A stretch of 16,500 nucleotides of DNA. Source: Bacteroidales bacterium. GTDB lineage: Bacteria; Bacteroidota; Bacteroidia; Bacteroidales; VadinHA17. The notes below the pieces were generated by a model that had not been told where the DNA came from, ran no database searches, and saw only the letters and a program-made list of their open reading frames with translations. Every line of letters begins with the position of its first letter. Positions within the stretch are counted from its first letter, which is position 1. Below are positions 1-7,358 of the stretch, in pieces. Location of the stretch: positions 1 to 16,500 of the forward strand of contig JAUYBT010000230.1 of the NCBI GenBank assembly GCA_030692905.1, read 5' to 3'. The position numbers and the translations under genes are program-made.

Positions 1-1
1 A

Positions 2-268
2 GCCATGGATGTTCTGTTCCCGGGAATCGGTGAAATAATCGGTGGATCGCAAAGAGAAGAGCAATATGACAGGTTGCTTGCCAGAATAAAGGAGATGAAA
101 TTGCCTGAGAAGGATCTCGGGTGGTACCTGGATGCAAGAAAATTCGGGACAGCACCTCACAGCGGATTCGGACTGGGATTTGAAAGGTTGATATTGTTTG
201 TTACCGGGATGTCAAATATAAGGGATGTGATACCCTTTCCAAGAACCCCAAAGAATGCTGAATTTTAG
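2..268 (+). CDS. asnS: Asparaginyl-tRNA synthetase, C-terminal end (partial)
   Basis: This is the last 88 codons of a class II aminoacyl-tRNA synthetase that charges tRNA-Asn with asparagine in the cytoplasm; the reading frame is already open at the left edge. Class II motif 3 is visible near the C-terminus as GFGLGFERL, followed by the ending NIRDVIPFPRTP, which is typical of AsnRS/AspRS-type enzymes. The final residues PKNAEF are characteristic of bacterial AsnRS. The upstream GGSQREEQYDRL stretch also fits AsnRS. The stop is followed after 39 nt by rpoN on the same strand, so the two may be co-transcribed. The N-terminal OB-fold and motifs 1 and 2 lie outside the window. AspRS is the main alternative and is less likely given the ending. 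Confidence 0.93.
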   Translation, partial: AMDVLFPGIGEIIGGSQREEQYDRLLARIKEMKLPEKDLGWYLDARKFGTAPHSGFGLGFERLILFVTGMSNIRDVIPFPRTPKNAEF

Positions 269-285
269 AAAAACTCATTCCGGAA

Positions 286-293
286 TACTTTTG
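286..293 (+). promoter_or_regulatory. Possible Bacteroidota -7 box upstream of rpoN
   Basis: TACTTTTG matches the Bacteroidota primary-sigma -7 consensus TAnnTTTG and lies 14 nt before the rpoN start codon. No clear -33 TTTG is present; a TTTA about 18 nt upstream is the nearest match. The implied leader would be very short, so this may be chance in AT-rich DNA, with rpoN instead read through from asnS. Confidence 0.25.
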
Positions 294-307
294 TTGAAGA
301 GAAGAGG

Positions 308-1765
308 ATGTTAAATCAAAGGTTACAGCAGAAGTTGCTTCAGAAGCTTTCCCCGCAGCAGATCCAGATGATCAAACTGCTGGAGGTTCCTACTTTGCAG
401 ATGGAGCAGCGGATAAAAAAAGAACTGGAGGAAAACCCTGCCCTTGAAGAGGGACAGGAGGAAGAAGATATCCCTTCAGAAGCTGAAGAAGAAGAACAAT
501 TCGAGGAGACAGACAAAGATCAGGAGGAATTCACTCTGGATGATTATATTGAAGAGGACGATATTCCTGATTATCGTCTGCAGGCAAAAAACTACAGCAA
601 AGATGAAGATAAAAGAACCGAGATCCCCTTTTCGGTAGGATTTTCATTTCATGAGCATCTCGAGTCGCAACTCGGTCTCAGAGACCTTTCCGATAAACAG
701 AAAATTCTTGGAGAATACATTCTCGGCAATATTGATGATGATGGATATCTGAGAAGAGAACTTATTAATATTGTTGATGATCTTGCTTTCCTTCAGAATG
801 TTGAAACAACAGAGAGCGAACTTGAAGAGGTACTTAAAATAATTCAGGATCTTGATCCGACAGGAGTAGGGGCAAGAACCCTCAGGGAATGCCTTCTGCT
901 TCAGATTGAAAAACGAGACAATTCGCAACCTTCTATGAATCTTGCGCATACAATTCTCGACTCACATTTTGAAGAATTCACCAAAAGGCATTACGATAAA
1001 ATTATCGCAAGACTGGTAATCACCGAAAATGAACTTAAAGCAGCAATTGATGAGGTGCTGAAACTCAACCCCAAACCGGGTGGCGTCTACAGCGATCCTT
1101 TTAATAAAACATCGCAGCCAATAATTCCGGATTTTATTCTGGAGCTTTCTGAGGAAGGTTTCGACCTGCATCTTAATTCACGAAACCTTCCGGAGCTCAG
1201 GTTAAGCGCCGCATATAACGAAATGCTTCATGCTTACAGCAGAGATAAAAGCCAGAAAAAAGAGATGAAAGATGCCGCCCTGTTTGTAAAGCAGAAAATT
1301 GATTCAGCTAAATGGTTTATCGATGCAATAAGGCAGCGGCAGAACACTCTTCTTCTGACCATGAATGCAATCCTGGAATACCAGCAGGAATATTTCATTG
1401 ACGGGGATGAAACAAAACTAAAACCGATGATCCTGAAAGATGTTGCTGAAATGACCGGACTCGACATTTCAACAGTCTCAAGGGTCGCCAACAGCAAATA
1501 TATACAAACACACTTTGGAATATTTCCTCTGAAGTTTTTCTTTTCAGAAGGGCTTCAGACAGATAGCGGAGAAGAAGTTTCAACAAGGGAGATCAAAAGG
1601 ATTTTGCAGGACTGTATCGAAAACGAACAAAAACGCAAACCATTAACCGATGAGAGACTTACTGAAATCCTCCAGGAAAAGGGGTACCAGATAGCACGAC
1701 GGACTGTCGCAAAATACCGTGAACAATTTAATATTCCGGTTGCCAGGCTGAGGAGGGAGATTTAA
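308..1765 (+). CDS. rpoN: RNA polymerase sigma-54 factor RpoN
   Basis: This is a full-length sigma-54 (485 aa, normal size), which directs RNA polymerase to -24/-12 promoters and needs an enhancer-binding AAA+ ATPase to open them. Region I is the glutamine- and leucine-rich N-terminus (about residues 1-50, with QKLSPQQIQMIKLLEVP). Region II is a strongly acidic linker (about 50-95). The core-binding domain occupies roughly 110-300. A helix-turn-helix lies near 375-400 (DVAEMTGLDISTVSRVANSK). The RpoN box ARRTVAKYRE is intact at 463-472 and recognises the -24 element. The start follows a purine-rich stretch (GAAGAGAAGAGG), but this is closely spaced. It sits 39 nt after asnS on the same strand and converges on a radical SAM gene, with only 2 nt between the stop codons. 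No enhancer-binding regulator is in the window. Confidence 0.98.
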   Translation: MLNQRLQQKLLQKLSPQQIQMIKLLEVPTLQMEQRIKKELEENPALEEGQEEEDIPSEAEEEEQFEETDKDQEEFTLDDYIEEDDIPDYRLQAKNYSKDEDKRTEIPFSVGFSFHEHLESQLGLRDLSDKQKILGEYILGNIDDDGYLRRELINIVDDLAFLQNVETTESELEEVLKIIQDLDPTGVGARTLRECLLLQIEKRDNSQPSMNLAHTILDSHFEEFTKRHYDKIIARLVITENELKAAIDEVLKLNPKPGGVYSDPFNKTSQPIIPDFILELSEEGFDLHLNSRNLPELRLSAAYNEMLHAYSRDKSQKKEMKDAALFVKQKIDSAKWFIDAIRQRQNTLLLTMNAILEYQQEYFIDGDETKLKPMILKDVAEMTGLDISTVSRVANSKYIQTHFGIFPLKFFFSEGLQTDSGEEVSTREIKRILQDCIENEQKRKPLTDERLTEILQEKGYQIARRTVAKYREQFNIPVARLRREI

Positions 1766-1767
1766 TC

Positions 1768-2550
1768 TTAACCCGAAACCTGTGTTTTAATACCCAGCTT
1801 TTCAACCAATGCAGCTATTCCCCTGAGTTCTTTAACAGGTACTTTATTTAGTTGGCCGTCTTCCGGTGTATCCCTCGATATCGTATAGATCATCACTTCC
1901 GAAGGCTTTATTCTTTCAATTGCCTGAAGCCATGCATTAATTTCTGCAGGAGTTGTATTGTCGATAACTTTGTTGTTGTATATCCCGCGGATAAAAAGTG
2001 TCTGTATGATAAGCTTCCCATTAAATCCGGCCAGGTTATTAATAAGTTCTTTCACATTAATATTAACACGTGGTTGGTTATGTATCTTCACGGTTGACTC
2101 AATAGCAGAGTCGAGTTTAAGGATGTTCATATCGACTTTTAACAAAGCTGCTTTTACAAGAGGATTTGTTATTGTAGTGGAGTTTGACAGTACCGAGATT
2201 TTAGCTTTTGGGAAGTACTTGTTTCTTAAAATTATACTGTCATCAATTATTCCTGGGAATTCGGGGTGAAGAGTGGGCTCTCCGTTGCCTGCATATGTAA
2301 TTACATCGGGCGACTCGCTCTTTGCTTTCATCCCGGAGAGTTTAAGATCGAGTGCCTCATATACCTCTTCGCGGCGGGGAAGATGGCTGACCGCTTTTTC
2401 AATATCCCGGGTCCAGCCACATTCGCAGTAGATGCAATTGAAATTACAGATCTTTCTTTTGGTGGGTAACAGATTTATTCCAAGCGATACACCCAGTCTT
2501 CTGCTTTTCACCGGGCCGAATATTATATCATCAAAAAGAAATGTGGCCAT
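1768..2550 (-). CDS. Radical SAM protein (COG0731/Tyw1-like group)
   Basis: This is a 260-aa radical SAM enzyme. The [4Fe-4S]-binding CxxxCxxC motif is C35-x3-C39-x2-C42 (CNFNCIYC), with an additional C44. The N-terminus FGPVKSRRLGVSLGINLLP matches the family usually annotated as radical SAM proteins related to wybutosine-synthesis enzymes (COG0731), whose bacterial members mostly have no assigned substrate. A glycine-rich GNGEPTLHP motif near residue 108 corresponds to the GGEP SAM-binding element. No C-terminal extra-cluster domain is evident. It is the last gene of the minus-strand run, 53 nt after the amidohydrolase stop. The fold is clear; the reaction is unknown. Confidence 0.9.
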   Translation of the reverse strand: MATFLFDDIIFGPVKSRRLGVSLGINLLPTKRKICNFNCIYCECGWTRDIEKAVSHLPRREEVYEALDLKLSGMKAKSESPDVITYAGNGEPTLHPEFPGIIDDSIILRNKYFPKAKISVLSNSTTITNPLVKAALLKVDMNILKLDSAIESTVKIHNQPRVNINVKELINNLAGFNGKLIIQTLFIRGIYNNKVIDNTTPAEINAWLQAIERIKPSEVMIYTISRDTPEDGQLNKVPVKELRGIAALVEKLGIKTQVSG

Positions 2551-2572
2551 TTTCGCTCCCTTTTACCGGATT

Positions 2573-2580
2573 CAAAATTA
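2573..2580 (-). promoter_or_regulatory. Possible -7 box before the radical SAM gene
   Basis: Read on the minus strand this is TAATTTTG, a full match to TAnnTTTG, 22 nt before the radical SAM start and inside the 53-nt gap after the amidohydrolase. No TTTG -33 element is visible at the expected distance. It could give the last gene its own promoter, but the evidence is the -7 box alone. Confidence 0.3.
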
Positions 2581-2603
2581 ATATAAATTGCAGAATACTC
2601 TAT

Positions 2604-3779
2604 CTATATTAGCCGGGTGACAAAACTTCCGGGGAGGAGTTTCATATTATTAAGGTCAACATTCTGAAGCAGCAGCAGCCCTGGCTTTTTACCGGATTCA
2701 ATCTTCCCAAACCGGCCCTCCTCTCCTAGCGCTTTAGCACCGTTTATAGTCGCCCAGCGGACTAATTCTTCAATTGATTCAGCAGGGAAATTTAACTGAA
2801 GGGTTTTAAGTTCTTCGAGGATGCTAAGCTTATTATTCGAAGCCAGGCTGTCGGTCCCGATAACGATTTCACAATCCTCCTCAATAAGCAAATCAAGAGG
2901 CGGCATTTCATTCTCGATGTAAATATTTGAATTAGGACAAAGGCACCAGAATAAATTCTTTCTCTCCTTAATCTTTTTAATGGTCTCCCTGTCGGCAAAG
3001 GTATTATGGACAAGGATCAGGTTGCCGGAAAGGGTTATTTCATTCAAAACAGCATCAACATGGCTTTTAACTGTTTCCAGCCCGGAGGTGATTAATCCGG
3101 ATAGTTTGTATGAAGTCATAAAAGGGCCGGAATGATTTTCAAGGAAAGCCTTTTCTCCGTATGTCTCCATAAAATGAATAGAGGTAACCTTGTTGTTATC
3201 ACTTTTTTCTCTGAGAAGCCGTAATAGAGAAAGCGACATTGAATAAACAGAGTGGGGGACTATCGAGAAAGGAAGGTTCATATCCTCAGCTGTTTCTGCA
3301 ACTTTGATTATTTCATCCATACGCCGGCTGGCCTTTTCCGCGTCAATCCCAAAAACTTCAAGAAGGTTAATGTAACAGATCCTGCTTTCTTTTTTTATGT
3401 TGAAGGAGAGGGAAGTGTTACAAATATCTGCGCATAGAACTATTCCTTCACTATACATTTCATTATCTGCAGAGCATGCAGAGGCAATGATGCTTTCACT
3501 ATTATTATCCCTGGTGTTTCTGACCTGTTTAACAAAACCTCCTAAACAACTGCCCTGAGCGATAGAGCCTTTCATATGTGACAGCTCAAGATGACAATGG
3601 CAATTCACAAAACCGGGAATGATAATACCATTATAAAATTCTACAGAATGCTTTTCTTCCAGATCACCACCCGTATCCTCAATACTTAAAATAGTACCAT
3701 CATCCTCAGTCGTTATCATTGCTCTTTTAAGCGGAGGACCGGAATTTGTAATAATGTACTGGGCTGAAAAGCGCTTCAT
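2604..3779 (-). CDS. Amidohydrolase, TRZ/ATZ (COG0402) type deaminase/hydrolase
   Basis: This is a 391-aa metal-dependent hydrolase of the amidohydrolase superfamily. The metal-binding HxH is H61/H63 in PGFVNCHCHLELSH. Later histidines fall in VPHSVYS, IHFMET and LVHNTF, and the catalytic metal aspartate is in GTDSLASN, preceded by CPNSN. This pattern is that of the chlorohydrolase/aminodeoxyfutalosine-deaminase/S-adenosylhomocysteine-deaminase group; the HLELS element resembles the first of these branches, but the substrate cannot be read from sequence. I chose the ATG at 3779 because it overlaps the stop of the upstream lipoprotein gene as ATGA (3776-3779), indicating translational coupling. 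An in-frame ATG 19 codons earlier lies inside that gene and adds residues without family similarity. The product should be cytoplasmic, with no signal peptide. Confidence 0.88.
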   Translation of the reverse strand: MKRFSAQYIITNSGPPLKRAMITTEDDGTILSIEDTGGDLEEKHSVEFYNGIIIPGFVNCHCHLELSHMKGSIAQGSCLGGFVKQVRNTRDNNSESIIASACSADNEMYSEGIVLCADICNTSLSFNIKKESRICYINLLEVFGIDAEKASRRMDEIIKVAETAEDMNLPFSIVPHSVYSMSLSLLRLLREKSDNNKVTSIHFMETYGEKAFLENHSGPFMTSYKLSGLITSGLETVKSHVDAVLNEITLSGNLILVHNTFADRETIKKIKERKNLFWCLCPNSNIYIENEMPPLDLLIEEDCEIVIGTDSLASNNKLSILEELKTLQLNFPAESIEELVRWATINGAKALGEEGRFGKIESGKKPGLLLLQNVDLNNMKLLPGSFVTRLI

Positions 3780-4549
3780 ACCGCCGCAGAGGTATAGGTA
3801 ATTGAGATATTTTCTATTCTCACATGTTTTCCCCACTCATCAGGTTTGTTGTCAAAATCATAGAGCCAGCCTCTCAGATGAAGAGTTCTTTTTTCCGGGA
3901 CACGAAAAATAAAGGTATAGGTATGGGGCTGGCCATCTTTTATATATTTCATTGTTTTTACATAATCCCTCTCTCCTGTTTCAATACTGTCGGGGTGGCA
4001 CGAATAAGCGGTTATTCGCGGATTCACCGACTGGTCATCGGGGAAAAGAATGGCAGAAAATGTCAGGGTATAAATGCCCGGATTATTAAGTGTTATATCG
4101 AACCGGGTCGAATCGTTTCCTGCCGGATCGGGGAAGCAATAAAACTCCTTCCCTGTCCAGAGGTTTTTAATACGTCCTTCTGCCAGTATAACTTCTCTTT
4201 CAAGAAGTGATTCCATCTCGCTTAATTTTCCAAGGACCTGGTCATAGATCATAATTAGTTGCTTGGGTTTTTTGATGAAATAATATTTCATTGTTTTATA
4301 CATGGTTTCTTTTGAGTAACCATGTTTTTCAAAGATGTTTTTATATGTTGTAAGAGAGTCAAGGGAAGAAAACCAGTAACGAATGTTTGGAAGAGAAAGA
4401 AGTCCGTCGGCAATATGGACATCAGTTAAAATAGAAACCAGCTCCTTTTCAGGTATCAGGTCATTGTGATCCAGTTTATTCTTTCTGCTGGAACAAGAGC
4501 CGGCTGTTAATGAAAACAGTATCATTATGAGAAGAGCAAACCGGATCAT
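3776..4549 (-). CDS. DUF4296-like lipoprotein with C-terminal beta-rich region
   Basis: This is a predicted lipoprotein of 257 aa. A hydrophobic signal (residues 2-18) ends in the lipobox-like AGSC with the lipidated cysteine at 19, followed by a polar SSRKNK stretch. Residues about 32-120 (IPEKELVSILTDVHIADG, then YKNIFEKHGYSKETM) match the pattern of DUF4296, a Bacteroidota-specific helical domain of unknown function. The rest (about 125-257) is rich in predicted beta strands and ends HLRGWLYDFDNKPDEWGKHVRI, resembling a carbohydrate-binding or galactose-binding-like sandwich; that resemblance is my inference. The stop overlaps the amidohydrolase start by 4 nt. It lies 85 nt after the LolC/E-like gene. 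Its role is unknown, probably at an envelope membrane surface. Confidence 0.8.
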   Translation of the reverse strand: MIRFALLIMILFSLTAGSCSSRKNKLDHNDLIPEKELVSILTDVHIADGLLSLPNIRYWFSSLDSLTTYKNIFEKHGYSKETMYKTMKYYFIKKPKQLIMIYDQVLGKLSEMESLLEREVILAEGRIKNLWTGKEFYCFPDPAGNDSTRFDITLNNPGIYTLTFSAILFPDDQSVNPRITAYSCHPDSIETGERDYVKTMKYIKDGQPHTYTFIFRVPEKRTLHLRGWLYDFDNKPDEWGKHVRIENISITYTSAAV

Positions 4550-4634
4550 AGTACTTCATTATTAGGGTTTATTCTCATTTTTTGGTGTGTAACATGTTTA
4601 TCCGGACTTTAAGTGTAAATATAGTAATTGATTA

Positions 4635-5858
4635 TTATACGTCCTTATTCAGGAATTTCTTTGTAAGAAATCTTACAGGGTACCACGCAGCCCAATAGCC
4701 GATCAGCAGGACTGTTCCGGGAACAATAATAAAATCTTTAACCTTCATTACTACCGGGTAAGAATCCATGATAAGAGATTCACTCTGAAGTTTTATAAGT
4801 CCAAATGTTTGCTGAAGCCAGCAAATAGCAAAACCCAGGATAATACCGGCTACTGCCCCGATTATAGAGATCAGCCATCCTTCAAAAATAAAAATCTTTC
4901 TGATAAGATCGTTATCAGCGCCAAGGCTCTTAAGTATTTCTATGTCACGCTCTTTTTCAATTATCAGCATGGTAAGTGAACCTATTATATTGAAAGAAGC
5001 AATAATAAGAATCAGTGTAAGAATGAAGAAGATGGCCAGTCTTTCGGACCGCATCACCTTATAAAATATCTCCTGTTGTTCATACCTGTTCTGAACGACG
5101 AAACCCTTACCAAAAATTTTCACAATATTTTTTTGTGCAATCCGGGGATCGGCCTGGTCTATGAATTTGATCTCAACTGAACTTACACCATCCTCAATTT
5201 CAGTCAGTTCACGGGCAAATTCAATCGGGATGTAAACATATTTTGAATCGTACTCTTTTTCAACCTCAAAGATTCCGGATGGGAAAATAAACCTCTCTTT
5301 TAATGCATTTTCGGGATTGATATTGGTACTTCCTGTATTTCTTATGACGATTATATTTAATGGAGTGATGAAATTAACCCTGATCCCCAGGTATTGGGCA
5401 ACTCCGATTCCGGGAATAGCATACGACCGACCTTTATCGTTTCTCAGTATGAAATCACCCTCCCACATCGAGCTGTCGATATTTGTAACCATTGCATAGT
5501 TATCGTCAACACCTTTTATTGTTGCAATAAATTGTCTGTCGCCATATTTCAGAAGTGCATTTTCCTCAATAGTAAGCGAATAACAGGATAGCCCATCAAC
5601 ATTTGCCAGCAGTTTCAGACGCGATGTGTCGGCAATAAAGGTTTTACCCTCTTCGGCAGTTATCTTAATGTCAGGGTCAAATGTGTTGAAAATAGCACTT
5701 ACCATTGTTTCAAGTCCGTTAAAAACGGAAAGAACAATTATCAGAGCCATAGTGCCAACAGCAACACCGGCAACTGAGACTGCCGATATTATGTTTATTG
5801 CATTTCGCGATTTTTTTGCGAACAGGTACCTTTTTGCTATGTATAATGAGAGTTTCAC
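4635..5858 (-). CDS. LolC/LolE-type ABC transporter permease (FtsX domain)
   Basis: This is a 407-aa inner-membrane permease of the MacB/FtsX class, the type that extracts lipoproteins from the inner membrane in the LolCDE complex. The N-terminus (IAKRYLFAKKSRNAINIISAVSVAGVAVGT) is the LolC/LolE signature and leads into the first membrane helix (about 20-48). A large periplasmic domain spans about 50-270. Three C-terminal helices (about 275-300, 325-352, 370-392) form the FtsX core, with the cytoplasmic coupling segment EKERDIEILKSLGA between the first two. No LolD-like ATPase is nearby, so its ATPase partner must be encoded elsewhere. It starts 5 nt after the methyltransferase stop, suggesting translational coupling. 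In Bacteroidota, such permeases are often annotated only as FtsX-like; the lipoprotein substrate is inferred. Confidence 0.92.
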   Translation of the reverse strand: MKLSLYIAKRYLFAKKSRNAINIISAVSVAGVAVGTMALIIVLSVFNGLETMVSAIFNTFDPDIKITAEEGKTFIADTSRLKLLANVDGLSCYSLTIEENALLKYGDRQFIATIKGVDDNYAMVTNIDSSMWEGDFILRNDKGRSYAIPGIGVAQYLGIRVNFITPLNIIVIRNTGSTNINPENALKERFIFPSGIFEVEKEYDSKYVYIPIEFARELTEIEDGVSSVEIKFIDQADPRIAQKNIVKIFGKGFVVQNRYEQQEIFYKVMRSERLAIFFILTLILIIASFNIIGSLTMLIIEKERDIEILKSLGADNDLIRKIFIFEGWLISIIGAVAGIILGFAICWLQQTFGLIKLQSESLIMDSYPVVMKVKDFIIVPGTVLLIGYWAAWYPVRFLTKKFLNKDV

Positions 5859-5863
5859 TATTC

Positions 5864-6673
5864 TTATTTTCTGGCGGTAACAAGTAATCCGGTACCGGTT
5901 TTATGGGTTAAACGGAGATCAAAAATGTTAAGTATTACTGAAACAGGAAAAAAAATCAAATAATAAAAAGGGAGAATAATGAAAAAGAGATAAGAGACAT
6001 TGAGCATCTTTATCGGGTATTTCATCGACAACCGCCATGAGATATTCCCTGGTTTTCCGTATGTATAGCCTGCCTCAATATACCTGAAGCCTGCCAGAGA
6101 TAGTTTCTCGGTTATATCCTTAATGCTGTATCCGTCTCTTACATGTTCATCAATGAAAGATTCTTCTTTGTCGTTGTGAACATCTGATCCTCCTTTATCT
6201 GAAGGAGTTGATATTAATAAGATGCCATTTTCTTTCAGTGACTTGTAGAAGTTTTTAAAGACTAAAACATCTTCTTCGATGTGTTCCATCACATCTACCG
6301 ACAAAATGATATTATAGCAGTTGAGGTCATCCAGAGCAGTGAGATCCACGGTGTAGAATTTTACTCTGCCCGAAAAACCTGTTTTTCCGAAAAACCTGTT
6401 GCAATCTTCTATCTGTTCACTGTTGATATCAATGGCTTTTATATTCCATCTGGAATTCATTTTACTCATGCGCCAGGTGTACTGGCCAAATCCTGAACCC
6501 GCATCAAGAACCGATGCGTCTCCTGGAAATTGCCGGACGATTTTTCGTAATGCTTTTTTTACATGCCAGGTGCGGAGGAGCAGGAGGTCAAGTAGAAAAT
6601 AGAGGGTTTTTCTCATGAACAGAGACCCTGCGAAGAATTTACCAAGCGATCTTTTTATAGGTTCGTACTGCAT
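5864..6673 (-). CDS. Class I SAM-dependent methyltransferase with C-terminal hydrophobic segment
   Basis: This is a 269-aa protein. The Rossmann-fold SAM site is clear: motif I VLDAGSGFGQYTW (residues 55-67), an acidic end of strand 2 in IKAIDINSEQI, and a post-motif SVDVMEHIEED followed by LKENGILLISTPS, as in Methyltransf_11/Methyltransf_23 proteins. The enzyme probably methylates a small molecule or lipid-linked substrate, but the acceptor is unknown. Near the C-terminus, a strongly hydrophobic stretch (YLFFIILPFYYLIFFPVSVI, about 230-250) suggests membrane association. A second hydrophobic patch lies near the N-terminus (LYFLLDLLLL). It sits 5 nt after rbfA and 5 nt before the LolC/E-like gene, so all three are probably on one transcript. 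That placement hints at an envelope substrate, which is inference only. Confidence 0.87.
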   Translation of the reverse strand: MQYEPIKRSLGKFFAGSLFMRKTLYFLLDLLLLRTWHVKKALRKIVRQFPGDASVLDAGSGFGQYTWRMSKMNSRWNIKAIDINSEQIEDCNRFFGKTGFSGRVKFYTVDLTALDDLNCYNIILSVDVMEHIEEDVLVFKNFYKSLKENGILLISTPSDKGGSDVHNDKEESFIDEHVRDGYSIKDITEKLSLAGFRYIEAGYTYGKPGNISWRLSMKYPIKMLNVSYLFFIILPFYYLIFFPVSVILNIFDLRLTHKTGTGLLVTARK

Positions 6674-6678
6674 ATATA

Positions 6679-7017
6679 CTATGATTTCAGCAACTTGTCT
6701 ATTTTGTCAATATAGTCAAGGCTATCATCAATATGGAATGCAATATCAGGTACAATCCGAAGCTGTGATCTGACTTTTTGCCCCAGGACAAATCTGATCT
6801 TTGAGCTGTGCTCCTGGATAGCTTTTAGAATATCTTCCTGGTTTGTTGGAGGGAAGATACTTATATAGACTTTTGCAAAAGAGAGATCGGGGCTGACTCT
6901 TACTCTTGTGATTGAAACCAATTTCCCGTGCGCGAATTCATTTCCTTTTTTGAGAAAGATATCGGCCAGTTCTTTCAGGATTAAGCGCGATACTTTTTTC
7001 TGTCTTGTCGATTCCAT
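6679..7017 (-). CDS. rbfA: 30S ribosome-binding factor RbfA
   Basis: RbfA is a small KH-fold protein that binds immature 30S subunits and aids 16S rRNA 5' processing, with importance for growth in the cold. The sequence shows the family layout: N-terminal helix STRQKKVSRLILKELADIF, the strand-rich core LVSITRVRVSPDLSFAKVYISIF, and the C-terminal IAFHIDDSLDYIDKIDKLL. The length (112-114 aa) is normal. I place the start at the ATG at 7017 (MESTRQ); a TTG two codons upstream (7023) is the alternative. No Shine-Dalgarno sequence is evident, as is common in Bacteroidota. It is the first gene of a minus-strand run with a methyltransferase and a LolC/E-like permease, rather than lying in the nusA-infB cluster known from Proteobacteria. 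Confidence 0.95.
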   Translation of the reverse strand: MESTRQKKVSRLILKELADIFLKKGNEFAHGKLVSITRVRVSPDLSFAKVYISIFPPTNQEDILKAIQEHSSKIRFVLGQKVRSQLRIVPDIAFHIDDSLDYIDKIDKLLKS

Positions 7018-7070
7018 GGCCAATTTTATTTAATCTGGTAAAGGTACGATTTTCCTGCAAATTCTTTTAT

Positions 7071-7113
7071 AGGGAGAACCCCCCCTTTTTTATTTCCCCC
7101 AAAGGGGGGAAAA
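7071..7113 (-). repeat. Diverged inverted copy of the AGGGGAGATG repeat
   Basis: Read on the minus strand, this stretch contains a CCCCC/GGGGG palindrome with loop TTT, then an A-rich link, then GGGGGGTTCTCCCT. That matches the two ends of the direct repeat units at 7157-7259, but the central GAA/AAA-loop hairpin is missing. It therefore looks like a decayed copy in opposite orientation, giving the block inverted GGTTCTCC-type outer ends. The relation is judged by eye. Confidence 0.55.
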
Positions 7114-7156
7114 ATCCTGCATATAAGTGTAATTCAACTAAATAACACAGTATTTT

Positions 7157-7298
7157 CTCCCCTTTAGGGGAGATGTCAGCAAAGCTGACAGAGGGGTTTC
7201 CCTCGCCAAATAAAAAGCCCTTTAGGGGAGATGCCGCGAAGCGGCAGAGGGGTTCTCCTACCTAAATGAAATGCCACTTTAGGGGAGATGAGGAGGAT
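7157..7298 (+). repeat. Three tandem palindromic repeat units (about 57-bp period)
   Basis: The core TTTAGGGGAGATG occurs exactly at 7163, 7221 and 7278, so the spacing is 58 and 57 bp. In units 1 and 2 the core is followed by a perfect hairpin and then CAGAGGGGTT. Unit 1 has TGTCAGC-AAA-GCTGACA (7174-7190); unit 2 has TGCCGC-GAA-GCGGCA (7232-7246). The stems differ in sequence but are both fully paired. Unit 3 is cut short after the core. In units 1 and 2, CCCT or CCCCT before the TTTA can also pair with the AGGGG after it. This resembles REP-like dispersed palindromes found between genes in many Bacteroidota; mobility by a RAYT-type transposase is possible but no transposase is in the window. 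Confidence 0.8.
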
Positions 7299-7325
7299 CT
7301 AATTCATAAATTTCGAAAAAAGAAT

Positions 7326-7333
7326 TAGCTTTG
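7326..7333 (+). promoter_or_regulatory. Likely -7 box for trpS
   Basis: TAGCTTTG matches TAnnTTTG and ends 25 nt before the trpS ATG, implying a leader of roughly 15-20 nt. No good TTTG -33 element is seen at 19-23 nt upstream. The position relative to the gene is the main support. Confidence 0.4.
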
Positions 7334-7358
7334 CGGTGAATCTTTATTTTAGAGTACA

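Larger units (their letters stand above)
7018..7358. other. Divergent intergenic gap rbfA/trpS
   Basis: This 341-bp gap contains no credible gene. About two thirds of it is made of GGGG-rich palindromic repeats (7071-7298). The 50 bp next to rbfA shows no convincing promoter box. The 60 bp next to trpS holds one -7 match at 7326. Both flanking genes are transcribed away from the gap. Confidence 0.8.

Noticed and set aside
2604..3779. Aminodeoxyfutalosine deaminase of the futalosine menaquinone pathway
   Set aside because: The motifs fit the wider TRZ/ATZ group, but no other futalosine-pathway gene is nearby, so a specific name is not supported.
3780..3836. Longer N-terminus for the amidohydrolase, starting at an ATG at 3836
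   Set aside because: It lies inside the coding end of the lipoprotein gene, adds 19 residues without family resemblance, and ignores the ATGA overlap at 3776-3779 that marks a coupled start.
3824..4210. Plus-strand ORF opposite the lipoprotein gene
   Set aside because: It is antisense to a clearly supported lipoprotein gene and shows no domain-like pattern or plausible start region.
7093..7113. CCCCC/GGGGG hairpin as a terminator of rbfA or trpS
   Set aside because: It lies upstream of both genes, and no T-run follows the stem on either strand; it fits the repeat family instead.
7157..7298. CRISPR array
   Set aside because: There are only three units, the intervening sequence is itself palindromic repeat rather than unique spacer, one unit is truncated, and no cas gene is present.
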